From positions 1,302,001-1,366,000 of the forward strand of contig JARFIW010000899.1 of assembly GCA_036346225.1 (NCBI GenBank): a stretch of DNA of 64,000 nt. The letters are read 5' to 3'. Position numbers and translations under genes: made by a program. This DNA comes from Platerodrilus igneus (taxonomy: Eukaryota; Arthropoda; Insecta; Coleoptera; Lycidae). The notes below the pieces were generated by a model. That model saw only the letters and a list, made by a program, of their open reading frames with translations. It was not told where the DNA came from and made no database searches. This document shows positions 46,155 to 58,461 of the stretch, one piece after another. How positions within the stretch are numbered: position 1 is the stretch's first letter; each line of letters opens with the position of its first letter.

Positions 46155-48195
46155 CAGGTAACTGCATGGATGAATTTAATATTAATTGTTGGTGAAGATT
46201 GTTCAGCAGCTAACTGGAAACATTTATGCTACGGGGAAACTAATAAACCCACCCGATCAATTCATTGTTTCTAAATAAAGCGTATATAATAACAAATAAA
46301 GTATTTATAGCATTTTGAACAAACAAACAGTCATACTTACATGAAATATAGTGGATACATATTTAAATAATTCAAATTCAATGTAGCAAATCAAACAAAA
46401 CGTTCCTTTCTTAATAAACTACACATTTCAGCCGCCCTGACAATAACAGAATCACAGTCGATACAATTTAAAACGTTTCTTCATATACTATTAACATAAA
46501 TGATTCTAAATTGTCATTTGCCAAAGTACTTCTCAATCGATTTTTAATAAATTTTAATTTTGAAAAAGATCTTTCACACAAAACTTGGGTATGGTGTAAC
46601 GTATTTTTTTCGCAGTTACACTTCGCTTATTAATCCAAAATAATACCGCAATAAAATAAAAATATAATTTATAAATTTTCGATCACTAAAAATAATTCAT
46701 AAAATTTACAATAACATATGCGCTCCTTTGTTCTTGAGGTCTAAGTTCCTACAATAAGCTTCGTCGAGTTGTCATTTCGAGTCACTTTTCTATCAGCGTC
46801 TGAACAGGTAAGCTGCTATCAGCGGCATAGAAAGGTCAAGATGGTGATATCCAGGCACGTGGCCTGTAATACGGTCCGCAAGAAAGTTTAACTGATTGAA
46901 TCTTCGTATCTGAATGTGGTTCCTAGCGGCTTTAGCGTGATGGTTTTATTTTGTGTTCCACCTAGAGCAGTTCAGTTGATTCCTGCAGGCCAATGAAGAT
47001 AGAAGCTCTCCCTCATCATTAAAACATGCAATATCTTGGATCTAGAAAATATGAAGGAAGTAAGCAATATCATATAGTGATATCACGGATTTCGTTTATA
47101 TCGTAATTGCCATATTTACTGCTGAAAAGAAAATCTAGTTTGAGATTTGGAATACAAGAATTTATAGGATGTACTTTAGGAGGAATTGGTTTGGTTAAAT
47201 AATGTTTTGTTCAGAAGATTTCTCATAGTTTCAGCGATAAATTTGATCGTAATCATGTGTTTCCTGTTTGTGCATCGCAGAACGCAGATATTTATGGAAT
47301 ATCCCACATCTGATGTCATAGTTTAATTTCTTTTGGTCTTATTGTACTTCGACACGTGAGTGATATCTAGTATTTAATCACATTTATAATTATCTAAACG
47401 TAATACGAAAGGTAGATGGTTTAAGCTTTACCTTAATTAAAGTAACTTAAAAATTATTTAGTAAAAGAAAGATTCCGTAATAAATTTGTAACCTTACATA
47501 ATTTTTAAAGATGGCTAGGCAGTTTGCTTATCATAAGGATTTCACAAACAGATAGCGTTAACTAAACTGAAAAAGTTGTTAGTGACATCTGATGTCAAAA
47601 AATATTCAGCTGTCCAATTTAAATATCACATGTTATTTTACGCTAATTTAAAAATATATTTAATAATTTTGAGGTCATGTACTTGATTCTTAAACAAAGT
47701 AAGGAATTCTTTTTATACATATTAAGTAAAACTAACTCTATGTTGAAACATGCTATTTTATGAGAACTTAAATAATTATATTTTATTGTGAAGTCAACGT
47801 AGTACTACTCATGGCTAAAAAATTAAAATTTTGAATACAAAAGCTTATTAATTTTCTGTTCTATAAAAATTTTTAGTTGAAAAAGATTATGTTAAAACAA
47901 ATCAAAGAATTTAATCAAATAGAATCCATTTTTGCCTATCTCTTTTTATTATTCAAAATACAAGTAAAACTTATAGGTCATTCATGAGCAGACATTGTGT
48001 CTAATAATAACAAATACCCTGGGTGTATATTTTTGGAACTTAAATTCTATTATATTATTTTTGGTAAATATTTTTGAGGATACAAACGGTGCCCATGTTG
48101 TGCATTTGTTTGTTCACAGGTTGAGTCGACACATCTGCAAGACATGTAGTATTACAGATTTTGGTAAGTGCTATACGAAGGTGAAATTCAGGTTT
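46155..48195. other. Non-coding stretch
   Basis: No recognised gene. The 46,740-47,000 part is less AT-rich and may be an old repeat or gene remnant, but no frame gives a recognisable protein. Confidence 0.35.
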
Positions 48196-48199
48196 TGTG

Positions 48200-48460
48200 G
48201 CTATATTAGTGGTGTAGATATAAGGTTTCCGCATTCCCCTAATACAAGCACAGATAATTTTTGTAGGTTGTTGTATTGAAAAATACGGTGGCGCTCATTA
48301 TCTATATTTTTGGTCATCTGACAACCCATGACCGAAGCTCATTATCTACCCAGAGCTAACACTCTACTAGCCGTTTATGTCTAAAGAGTTTTTCTTTTCC
48401 TCAAGCCGTTTTCCATTCAACTTTACCTTGGGCTTTCATTGTTAATATGAAATTCTCGAC
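48200..48460. repeat. Dispersed repeat, copy 2
   Basis: Same family and orientation as 34,040-34,310. Confidence 0.7.
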
Positions 48461-48683
48461 CTTGTGATATCAGGTAAGGGTTTATAATATATAATGGTGC
48501 AATTTGTTATCTGATATTCACGAAGGATTTTTTGTTTTCAATGGAAATGGTCAACAAATATTTATATGCCAATGCCAACACACAGTATGATTCACTACAA
48601 ATTTCACTACAAATTTAAGGAACAAACCTAGTATTCGTACCTTCAAAAATTTTTGGATTTGATGGTGCTAAATGATAGTACTT

Positions 48684-49945
48684 TGCTACGTACCTGGACG
48701 TAGTCGGAAAAAAAGTAAACACCAGGCTAACTACCAACCTCGGAAAGTGGGGGGATTCGCCTACATACCAAAGAAACAAAAAAAAAGTACATCGCCCACG
48801 ATTATCTATTAACAAAAAAAAATTAAATTATATACATAATTCGGTACAAACAAGAAAACGCAATAAAATAAGCGTTATCATTTCAACGCCAACAAGTATA
48901 TTATACGAACAAATTGGGTAATGGATCCACAAAGTGCGCATTTCGAGGCTAACATGTAAGAAACTCAGTAAAAAAAAAGAAAAAACAAAACTTAAAATTT
49001 TCCAATCGCAAGTATGTTAAATTTCGGAATTAAATGTAAATTTACTCCTTAGCAAGTATGTTAAATTTTGAAGGCAAATTTAGTTTCTAAATGAAGTACA
49101 GGTGTTAAACTTAAGCATTAAATACAGCCCACGTTGTACCAAGAATTAACAACGTATACTCAAAAGCACCAACGCAACCAGCTGTTCAATAAGTATGGTG
49201 GACTAGTTTTACACCATCCACTGTTGATAAATAAAAATCCGTGACATGCATAACAGAATACAAGGCACATACCTCTCTGAGTCAGGATACTTAACTTGCC
49301 AATTGCTGGGAGGAAGAAGTCAGCATAACTACGTAGCTACCATCGTAATTATAGTAACTGGTACACGGCAGCAAACAGGTGGGCTACACTCAGAAAGCAC
49401 GCCTTTGGCCTCCAGCAAAAAAAAAGCAAATACACGCAAGACATCTCTAATTGACAGGACAACAATAAACGTGCATTGTTTTTAAAGTGATAGAACGAGT
49501 CAGAATCAAATTCAGAATGAATTTAAATAACGCCAATTCGAAATCCAAACATCCGTGTTATCGAAACTCGATTTTAAACTGAAAAACACGATTTTACCGG
49601 AGAATAGTGCGCGACCTTATTTCAACAAGTCGTTACTTTGTCACAATAGAGAAACCCTATTATACGCGGTTGTAATGTTGAACAAATTGAAGATTACCTA
49701 CAAACAAGCCATGAACTATTTAGTTATAGCAATATAATCTTTAGGTTTCAAAGCGAAAATTAAATTGAGGAATTACTGGAAAGCGTATTTATTGCAAAAA
49801 ATAAAATATACAGGATGTTAACTATTTAATTTTAGCCTAAACTTGTCGTTGTTAAAGAAAAAAAGATTTGAGTTGAAAATTTATTGGACCGTGTATTGAT
49901 TAGTAATCGGTAAAAATATACGAAATGTTCAAAATAAACGTAACA
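48684..49945. mobile_element. Solo LTR B, inserted in the left Merlin terminus
   Basis: 1,262 bp, TGCTACG...CGTAACA, flanked by ACTT at 48,680-48,683 and 49,946-49,949. It matches solo LTR A (13,996-20,723) at both ends and in internal blocks (for example cgcccacgattat, ggcctccagc and cacgcaagaca). Closing it rejoins the Merlin terminus. Confidence 0.85.
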
Positions 49946-50244
49946 ACTTTTAATGCTGATTCCAAATATGTGTTTTCCCCGGAAATTATCGACTGCGTGG
50001 GTTTAGCCTGGCAAACTTTTAAATTTGGTCCTATTTTCATATGCAACTTATATGACAACGGCAGTAATTTTAAACTTGATGTATTGCATCGCTATGCAAT
50101 GCCAATTCGTTAACCTAACCAAAATATAGAAGTTGAATCATCTGAATGTGGATAAAAGGTTCAAAATCTGAAAATTTGTTTAATTTACATCTTTAACATT
50201 TACAACAATTAACATTTGTATTGAAATTAATTTACATTGCGTGG

Positions 50245-50339
50245 TTACTGGTTATCAAACTTAATAGTGTTAACAAATTTTAAAAACTCTGTCAATTCGT
50301 CAACATTTTCAGTTTTACATTTTTTCAAAAACATGTATT
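50245..50339 (-). pseudogene. Merlin transposase, C-terminal piece
   Basis: The minus strand encodes YMFLKKCKTENVDELTEFLK and ends at a stop at 50,245-50,247. It continues the main piece at 57,238 across the gypsy insertion, the split falling in a GYLAQYMF-type segment typical of ISXO2-like transposases. Confidence 0.8.
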
Positions 50340-51781
50340 TGTAATTTTAATATTTACCTACCGCATGAGGGTATCCAATTAACAATAAATAATAAATAAC
50401 AGGACCTCTAACACCATCGTACCCTCACGTTTCGGGACGTTGCCTCGCAAGCTGCAGCAGTCGGTGAAGGGGGGGTTCATTAAACAAACACACTGAGACG
50501 AAAATTCGATTGTTTTATTGAACGAGCTACTAACTAAAACTTCAACTAATTACATATGCATAACAAAATATAAAGTAAATAACCTTATGTACAAAAGGGC
50601 GCCACCATGGGAATTAAACGGCCCATGGACCAATCGCGGTAATAGCTCTCGTCGCACTTTGTTCGTGGGCGATGAACCAAAATGGCAGAACAGAAAATAA
50701 GTCACTTATAGTCTCCGGCTAGCACAAACACAACTTAACTAAACTTAACTAACAAACATATTTTGAATAGATACAGTTCTAGGTGTACACACCCCAATAA
50801 CAAAAATTTATTAATGCTACCCTAGTCTAATTAACTTGCATAGTGCGACGACCCTTTTAACCACGGGGTCATCTACACCATGAAAAATACGACCTTCTCA
50901 AGGGTCAAATAGTACCGTAACTTGACTTCGGGCCTGAGCTTTGCATTCTCAGGTAGTCTCGTGGATTAGTGATTAACGACCTCTGACACCGTCGAAACAC
51001 AATATAATAGAAGACCCTTCTAAAACGATGCGGTCTCCAAAGCAATAATAAAACGGATCAATTTACTTGAACTGGGCATTCACCCGGAATTGTATTTTAT
51101 GGAAGTCGACAAATACTGTTTTAAACAAATAACTGACTTATGCTGCATAACACAGCCTTGAGTTCATAGTAATATCACATATACTAATTACTTACTCAGA
51201 GAAATAAATAACTTAAAACATAACGGCCCGCACTTGACTGCAGAGAAATAAACACATCACTAGTAACCGTTAGCTTTAACCTCTAACGCGTCTGGAAATA
51301 AACAACCCCGATTCCCACCGGCTGGCCTCCTTATATACATTTTGGTTAATTGAAAAATAACCCCTTTCTTGACGCTCTTACTCGGCTTAGGATGCGCCGG
51401 TCGTAAATCTTTAATTTTAATTAAAACTGTCAATGCCTAAGATAACCACAACCGTAGCTCTCAGAATTGATTTTAGTTGAGTGCTCAGCTAATTGAAAAA
51501 TTGCTTCAGACCACCCTGACATAAATAGGATCCTAAAGCATGATTGACATCTAATCATAGATATGGACTAATTTGACATGTTTAGTGCCCTTAAAGTAAG
51601 TGCCTTTAGAAAAATTGATTAACTCTTGGATTAGATCTTTCTGGGAACTTCGCTGAGAAGCTACTTGGGTGATCCTGCAGCCGCTACAATTCTAATAATT
51701 AGCATGCTAAAATTAAACTAGAAACTAACTATATTTTAGGAATACTAGAACTATTAGAGCTTATTAAAACAGTATGTTACA
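50340..51781 (-). repeat. 3' LTR of the minus-strand gypsy element
   Basis: 1,442 bp; the plus strand starts TGTAATTTTAAT and ends TATGTTACA. It contains no real gene; the 60-codon plus-strand ORF near 50,518 recurs in the other LTR because the LTRs are copies. Confidence 0.95.
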
Positions 51782-51957
51782 CAGCCCCCTCGAAAAATTG
51801 AAATTGCTCTTAGGAATTTCAAGAAAATTGAAAAAAAAAATAAATAAATGTAGAAATTAACACATCCAACCGCAATTATGTTTAAGACAACTGAGTCTTT
51901 TCAGAAAATTGGCGGAAGGAAAAATAAAAATTGGAAAAATAAAATATTAGTGAGGTT

Positions 51958-54200
51958 TTAGGTCTTGGACGTGGAACACCCTAGCGGTTTTCCGTCCATG
52001 GAAGATAGTCTATAAGTGGTAGAACCTAAAACTTCCATCACCTTTGCTTCTAGGAACTTCGGGGCTAATTTTTTATTGAAATGTTTAGAAGCATCTGATA
52101 ATATAAAATTGCGCTTCCACACTAAATCCCCTACTTTGAAATTTAATGGCATTCTTTTAAAATTTGTGCACGGCATGATTTCGGCACTACTAACTTCCAC
52201 TCAATTAAATTGGCTTTGATGTTCAAATTATTCGGAATAAACTTATACATTTTATCATCTTCTACTCTCCAATCGGGATATAGATCTGGCTTTTCCTTAA
52301 TATTATTTAACATGTTTTTGTACCAATCCTCGACCTCGTCTAAAGAAAAATTTAAAGAATTAATAGCATAAGCTCCACTAGGAGCTCGGGATAATGTATC
52401 TGGTACCACATTAAATTTACCCTTCCTGTGGATAACTTCGAAATCAAATTGTTGGAGTTTCACACTCCATCTAGCTAAACGTCCCGCAGGATCTTTTAAG
52501 TTGTGGAGCCAAATTAAAGAATGATGGTCCGTAATGACCTTAAAATGAGTTCCTTCAATATATGGTCGGAATTTTGAATAGCAAAACACACCGCCAAAAG
52601 TTCCCGTTCTGTGACTGAATAATTTTCTCTGCTGAATTTAAACTGTGAGAAGCATAAGCAATTACATGTTCTTCGTCTCCTTCTCCTGAGTTAAAACACA
52701 ACCTACGCCGTAATTTGAGGCGTCACATTGTAAAGAAAAACTTTCGAAAAGTCAGGACTCCTTAAAATAGGAGCCTTTGTAAGAACATCTTTAATTTTTC
52801 AAACGAAATAAGAGCCTCGTCCGTCCATTTAATCGCTTGCGATTTTCTTTCCCTTTACTAAATCATTAATAGGTGCTATAATTGTGGCAAAATCCAAAAC
52901 AAAACGCCTATACCAAGAACACATACCGGTGAAACGTTTTATTTCAGTGGCTGTCTTGGGTTGAGGAAAATTTACAATTGCGTCAATTTTTGCTGGGTCA
53001 GTTCGGAGACCATCTTTATTCACAATATATCCCAGATATTGTAACTCTGGTTTACAAAACTCACATTTTGAACTGTTAATTGTTAAATTAGCGCCTTTCA
53101 ACTTCTCATACACTTCGTTCAAAATTCTAATATGCTCCTTAAATGTGCTTGAAATAATAATTATATCATCTAAATAAACAAATACTGATTGGGATAATGA
53201 AAATCAAAAATAGAGTCCATGAGCCTCTGTAATGTGCCTGGAGCATTGGCCAAACCCATCGGCATTACATTATATTGAAATAATCCGCGCCTTGGGACAG
53301 TAAAGGCTGTTTTTCCTTGCTTTCGTCACTCAAGGGCAATTGCCAGAAAGCTTTTTAAATCGATTGAACTGAGATATTTCGCATTGCGTAATCTATCAAG
53401 AATGTCATTTACAAACGGAATGGGATACGCGTCTTTTTGTAATTGAATTTAATCGTTTAGCGTCAAAACATACACGAAATTCACCTTTTGCTTTTTCTTT
53501 ACTAATAGCATGGGGAGTTCCACGGCTATTGCTTGGGCTAATAATGCCTTGTTCAAGCATTGCATCAATTTCTTTATTAGCATGTTCCAGCATCGCCGGT
53601 GATAATGGGTAATACCTTTGTTTAATTGGTTCAACGTCTTCCGTTGTAATATGATGTGAAATTTTAGTGGTTCGGCCTAAGGTAGGACGATCCAGGGATT
53701 GAAATAAAGAAATAACCTTGTTTAATTCAAATTTCTGGTCTTCATTTAAATCGGCCATGACTTTAATGAAATTTAATTTATTCGTTTCCGCAGAATGAGC
53801 ATAAAATTCATTTTTTGAAAAATCTACTTTCAATTCAAATAATTGACAAAAATCAATCCCTAACGTTAGGGTACACTCTATTGAGTCGGAAACTAAAACA
53901 TTTAAAGACCGAGTAACCCCGTTTATAGTCAAGGGCAAATTAATTGAACCTAAAATTGATTGTGCAGTGCCATCCGCGGTTGTTAATATAGACGTTTTAC
54001 ATTTTTAATTAATTCTAACTTATATTTATCCAATAAACACAAACCATGTCTGCCTAAAATAGAGGTATTCGCGCCGGAATCCAACAGTGCAGTATAAGTT
54101 TCCTTAAATATCTCGATATTAATATAAGGTCTTGTATCATCTTTTACTTTATAAAATTTGAAAAACCTTAGATGATTTACAAAATTCTTAACTTTTACTA
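51958..54200 (-). pseudogene. Gypsy pol: protease, RT, RNase H, integrase tail; broken
   Basis: Read right to left: protease with ALLDSGANTSILGRHGL near 54,090-54,040, spacer and RT fingers 53,938-53,405 (LGIDFCQLF, KAKGEFRVCFDAKRLN). Then the RT palm with YLDDIII near 53,170 and connection KCEFCKPELQYLGYIV near 53,060, RNase H to about 52,400 (ITDHHSLIWL, RLARWSVKLQQF, DTLSR), and the start of the integrase N-terminus. At about 52,150 it jumps to the integrase C-terminal part (NFKVGDLVWKRN, KFLEAKVMEVLGSTTYRL). The HHCC finger is cut and the DDE core is absent. At least four frame changes. Confidence 0.9.
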
Positions 54201-54239
54201 ACCAATCCGACCACGTCTTTTGTCAGCAGCAATATTATT

Positions 54240-55642
54240 AAACGAAGAAAAGCAACGGCTGACTACGCGCTTTCCTGTCCTTAGTTTTTGAATTATTTGA
54301 GCAGTTTGGACAATTTGTGGACGTAACTTCCAACTGCCCACAAGAATAACAAAATATTCCGCGTTTCTCCGGACAAGTATGAAACGAGTGACCTCGTCTT
54401 TACAGTTGAAACAAATAGTCGAAAATTTTGCTGTGTTTTTAAAATAATTCGAAACGCCGGACCGTGGTAAATTATTATTAGAAAATGAACTCTGTCGAAC
54501 TTGACGTTCTAAGATAACTGGTACGTTGGCAGAATCCGAATGTTCCTGTTTAATAAAATGTAGGCTTAATGTCTTCTAAAAGCTTACAACGAGAAATCAA
54601 ATGGGAAATGTCAGTCACTTCAATTAACGCCAGTTGCGTGGCATAAAAGTCTGTAAATTTCTTTTAATAATTTTTATTTGTTCCCTGATTGAAATGGACT
54701 CTTCTAATTGAGAAAATAAATTTACCATCTTTGAAATATAAATGGTAGGTGATTCATCGGCGCCTTGCCGTCTGGATTTAATTAACATTAAAAGATTCTC
54801 TGCATAATCGGCTGAAAGAAAATCTTGTTTCAATTTAAAAATTAATTGTTCCCATGAATTTACTGTACACCGCGTTGCTCTATACCAAACCAGTGCTGAA
54901 CTGGTGAAAAGATCAATAGCCCCTTCGAAAAGGTCATCTGACGAAACTTTTCTTGCAACTTGCAGTTCTTTGACGCGTTGAATAAAATCTAAAACCGATA
55001 TAGAATCAGATTCACCCGAAAATTGTAATCCCCACTTGTGGATCGGGACTGATGTCGTTGTTTTATTCAAGGACTTAATTAGCGTACCTAAATCATTACT
55101 AGAAATCGAGACCGATGGGGTATTAATGGAAGAAACCGCTGATGCTCCAGGGCATGAACCCTCTGCTGTTGGTGTTATTGTAGGATTTTTATTACCGCTA
55201 GCCGAACAATAAAGAGGGTTATCGTTAATCTCATTTTCCCCGTTTACCTGTTCTAAAATCTCAAAAGCTCTAATGCATTTGGAATGCAGTTCTTTGTGTA
55301 CTTCTAAAAATTCAATATCGAAATTGACATAATTTAGTCTCTGTGTTACATGCATTAATCTCGTGTTAAGTTTAATATATTCTGTCCTTTTAGGAAGAAT
55401 GGTAAAAGAATTTTAACAGTTTTCTAATTCAAAAATCTTAAGTTTTAATAATTCAATTTCGTCCTTTTGAACGATTTCAATTTTCTCATACTTAGAAAAA
55501 CATTACTGTCGACTTTCTCAACAATGAGTTTTCTACGCAATAATTTTCGCTTTTCTAACACACTTAACTTTGTTGGTTCAACGTTCCTAATTAAAAGTTC
55601 ATAACTAAGCTCATCGCTTCTTAAAGCTTCTACCACATACAT
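54240..55642 (-). pseudogene. Gypsy gag, frameshifted
   Basis: An N-terminal segment 55,642-55,445 is followed, after a frame break, by the main segment 55,355-54,624. This has a Ser/Thr-rich spacer, then the capsid region: HKWGLQFSGESDSISVLDFI, ALVWYRATRC and RRQGADESPTIYISKM. A zinc-knuckle pair near 54,412-54,297 (CFNCK, then a Cys-rich stretch ending NCPNC) is readable only across a frameshift. Confidence 0.82.
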
Positions 55643-55801
55643 GACTAAATAAAAGGTAAAGCCAACAATAACGAAACTTGTTCCTAAATCACTAATATTA
55701 AACTGTAATTCTGCCTAACACTAAATAAAAACAAAACAATCTAAAAATTCGTCCGTGTGTTGTTTACCATAATTACAATTTTAACCACGTTAATGCGCCA
55801 G

Positions 55802-57237
55802 TGTAATTTTAATATTTACCTACCGCATGAGGGTATCCAATTAACAATAAATAATAAATAACAGGACCTCTAACACCATCGTACCCTCACGTTTCGGGAC
55901 GTTGCCTCGCAAGCTGCAGCAGTCGGTGAAGGGGTTCATTAAACAAACACACTGAGACGAAAATTGATTGTTTTATTGAACGAGCTACTAACTAAAACTT
56001 CAACTAATTACATATGCATAACAAAATATAAAGTAAATAACCTTATGTACAAAAGGGCGCCACCATGGGAATTAAACGGCCCATGGACCAATCGCGGTAA
56101 TAGCTCTCGTCGCACTTTGTTCGTGGGCGATGAACCAAAATGGCAGAACAGAAAATAAGTCACTTATAGTCTCCGGCTAGCACAAACACAACTTAACTAA
56201 ACTTAACTAACAAACATATTTTGAATAGATACAGTTCTAGGTGTACACACCCCAATAACAAAAATTTATTAATGCTACCCTATTCTAATTAACTTGCATA
56301 GTGCGACGACCCTTTTAACCACGGGGTCATCTACACCATGAAAAATACGACCTTCTCAAGGGTCAAATAGTACCGTAACTTGACTTCGGGCCTGAGCTTT
56401 GCATTCTCAGGTAGTCTCGTGGATTAGTGATTAACGACCTCTGACACCGTCGAAACACAATATAATAGAAGACCCTTCTAAAACGATGCGGTCTCCAAAG
56501 CAATAATAAAACGGATCAATTTACTTGAACTGGGCATTCACCCGGAATTGTATTTTATGGAAGTCGACAAATACTGTTTTAAACAAATAACTGACTTATG
56601 CTGCATAACACAGCCTTGAGTTCATAGTAATATCACATATACTAATTACTTACTCAGAGAAATAAATAACTTAAAACATAACGGCCCGCACTTGACTGCA
56701 GAGAAATAAACACATCACTAGTAACCGTTAGCTTTAACCTCTAACGCGTCTGGAAATAAACAACCCCGAATCCCACCGGCTGTCCTCCTTATATACAATT
56801 TGGTTAATTGAAAAATAACCCTTTCTTGACGCTCTTACTCGGCTTAGGATGCGCCGGTCGTAAATCTTTAATTTTAATTAAAACTGTCAATGCCTAAGAT
56901 AACCACAACCGTAGCTCTCAGAATTGATTTTAGTTGAGTGCTCAGCTAATTGAAAAATTGCTTCAGACCACCCTGACATAAATAGGATCCTAAAGCATGA
57001 TTGACATCTAATCATAGATATGGACTAATTTGACATGTTTAGTGCCCTTAAAGTAAGTGCCTTTAGAAAAATTGATTAACTCTTGGATTAGATCTTTCTG
57101 GGAACTTCGCTGAGAAGCTACTTGGGTGATCCTGCAGCCGCTACAATTCTAATAATTAGCATGCTAAAATTAAACTAGAAACTAACTATTTTTAGGAATA
57201 CTAGAACTGTTAGAGCTTATTAAAACAGTATGTTACA
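55802..57237 (-). repeat. 5' LTR of the minus-strand gypsy element
   Basis: 1,436 bp, nearly identical to 50,340-51,781. The differences I see include a G-run shortened by three, a missing C near 55,966 and a few substitutions near 56,770-56,810. Confidence 0.95.
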
Positions 57238-58108
57238 TATTGAGCAAGGTATCCTGAAAACTGAGATTTTCTTCGGTTTTAATGAGACACAAATCGTTTT
57301 ACGTAGCGTCAAGTACTTTCGATTTCATTCGTGTGAGCACCGAAGATTGGCTCAACAAAATTCACTGAATGATTAACGGTTAGGTGAGTGTATCCTAGTT
57401 ATCCCAAATGCAAGCAGGATTTCCAGCAGTCTGATATTATCGTCGTCCCTTTCTCAATCCATTGCTCTATTATCCCAACTAGTGTTTTGGTAGTTCTATC
57501 TTCTACTGCGACTAAGAAAATTTGTCCCGTGTTTCGGTCTATACCACCAAAAACCCAACAACCTTCCACGATTGTATTTACGTTTGCCAAATTTAGATTC
57601 ATCGATTTCTACAACATACCCAGGTCCACAGATTTTGACTGATTTCATCATGCACAATTCTTCCAATACCTATTCAATGTAGCAATAGTTTTCGGTAAAA
57701 TGCTTCCAATATAAACCAGAACCTACTACCAACCTGTCTCACAAATGAAAACCAGTCTGTTACTGTTTGATTTTCCAGTGATAATTCCCGCATAACATTT
57801 CCATGAAAGTAGTTCTTTAGAATCAGGTACGACAGCATCAAAATTGACCCATATCCAAGATTACTTTTGGAAAACCACGATCCAGATTTCAAGGAGATGA
57901 TGGTGTCACAGGTCTTTGATTTTTGTTTGTTTATTGAAACTTTAACCCGATAACGCCAACGGTTTTCCTTCAAAGATAACTTCATTGGAGTGCTGCGTCA
58001 AGAGCAATTCTTTTCACGCTCCAAAATGTTGCAGTCAAATACGTATTTGAAAAGTTTAGATTCGTCCCGAAATAACTCGTATAGTTTCAGTAAATTCCAT
58101 TTATTCAT
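57238..58108 (-). pseudogene. Merlin (ISXO2-like) transposase, main piece
   Basis: The DDE transposase would cut the transposon at its ends and rejoin it. The ATG is at 58,108 (MNKWNLLKLYEL). An N-terminal segment has SGSWFSKSNLGY and a VTDWFSFVRQV helix. The catalytic part has VVEIDESKFGKRKYNRG (first Asp), EGCWVFGGIDRNTGQIFLV, TTIISDCWKS (second Asp) and FGAHTNEIES (Glu). There are frame changes near 57,985, 57,670 and 57,560 and in-frame stops near 57,395 and 57,280. The gypsy insertion cuts it at 57,238. Confidence 0.88.
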
Positions 58109-58461
58109 ACTTAAAGTTTTGGAATAAAGTACTATAAAGGACTAAAAAATAAATGTAAATGACTTGAACAAATTAATTTTCACCAGAAATGAAAATACAA
58201 TTAGCAGAAAGCAGGAAATGTCGTTTTCATTGTGAAATATTCGAAATTTTTAAATGACGTACGTAATGTATGTAACTATAACTTGCATACGAAAATAAGA
58301 CCTATTTTAAAAGTTTGCGCTGCTATACCGGCGCAGCCGATGATTTCCGCGGAAAATCGACTACTTATTTGGAATCAGTTTTAAAAGTTATCATTTAGCA
58401 CCATCAAATCTAAAAAATTTTGACGATATGAATACTAGGATTATACGAATTTGTATAGTAA

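Larger units (their letters stand above)
50340..57237 (-). mobile_element. Gypsy-type LTR retrotransposon, young, lacking the integrase core
   Basis: A 6,898-bp element with LTRs of 1,442 and 1,436 bp, flanked by TATT at 50,336-50,339 and 57,238-57,241. On the minus strand the primer-binding site TGGCGCATTAACGTGG (55,800 downward) follows the 5' LTR after one base, and a purine tract TCGAGGGGGCTG (51,793-51,782) precedes the 3' LTR. Gag, protease, RT and RNase H are present but frameshifted; integrase is mostly deleted. About ten differences between LTRs by eye (under 1%), several in homopolymers. Confidence 0.95.
48607..58460 (-). mobile_element. Merlin DNA transposon, opened by two LTR insertions
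   Basis: The inverted termini are 48,627-48,683 continuing at 49,946-50,062 (left) and 58,272-58,441 (right). The core cctagtattc.ta..ttcaaaa.tttttrgatttgatggtgctaaatgata and the later part (ctgattccaaat, aaattatcg.ctgcg, tatgcaa.ttat) both match. Weaker similarity continues to about 48,607 and 58,460. Removing solo LTR B and the gypsy element with one copy of each duplication leaves about 1.65 kb, a usual Merlin size. No 8-9 bp target duplication is visible at the outer ends. Confidence 0.8.

Noticed and set aside
50518..50700. 60-64-codon ORF conserved at 50,518 and 55,964
   Set aside because: Conservation is due to the two LTRs being copies of each other.
50340..57237. Repeats at 50,340 and 55,802 as a segmental duplication
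   Set aside because: Position around gag-pol, primer site, purine tract and TATT duplication show they are LTRs.
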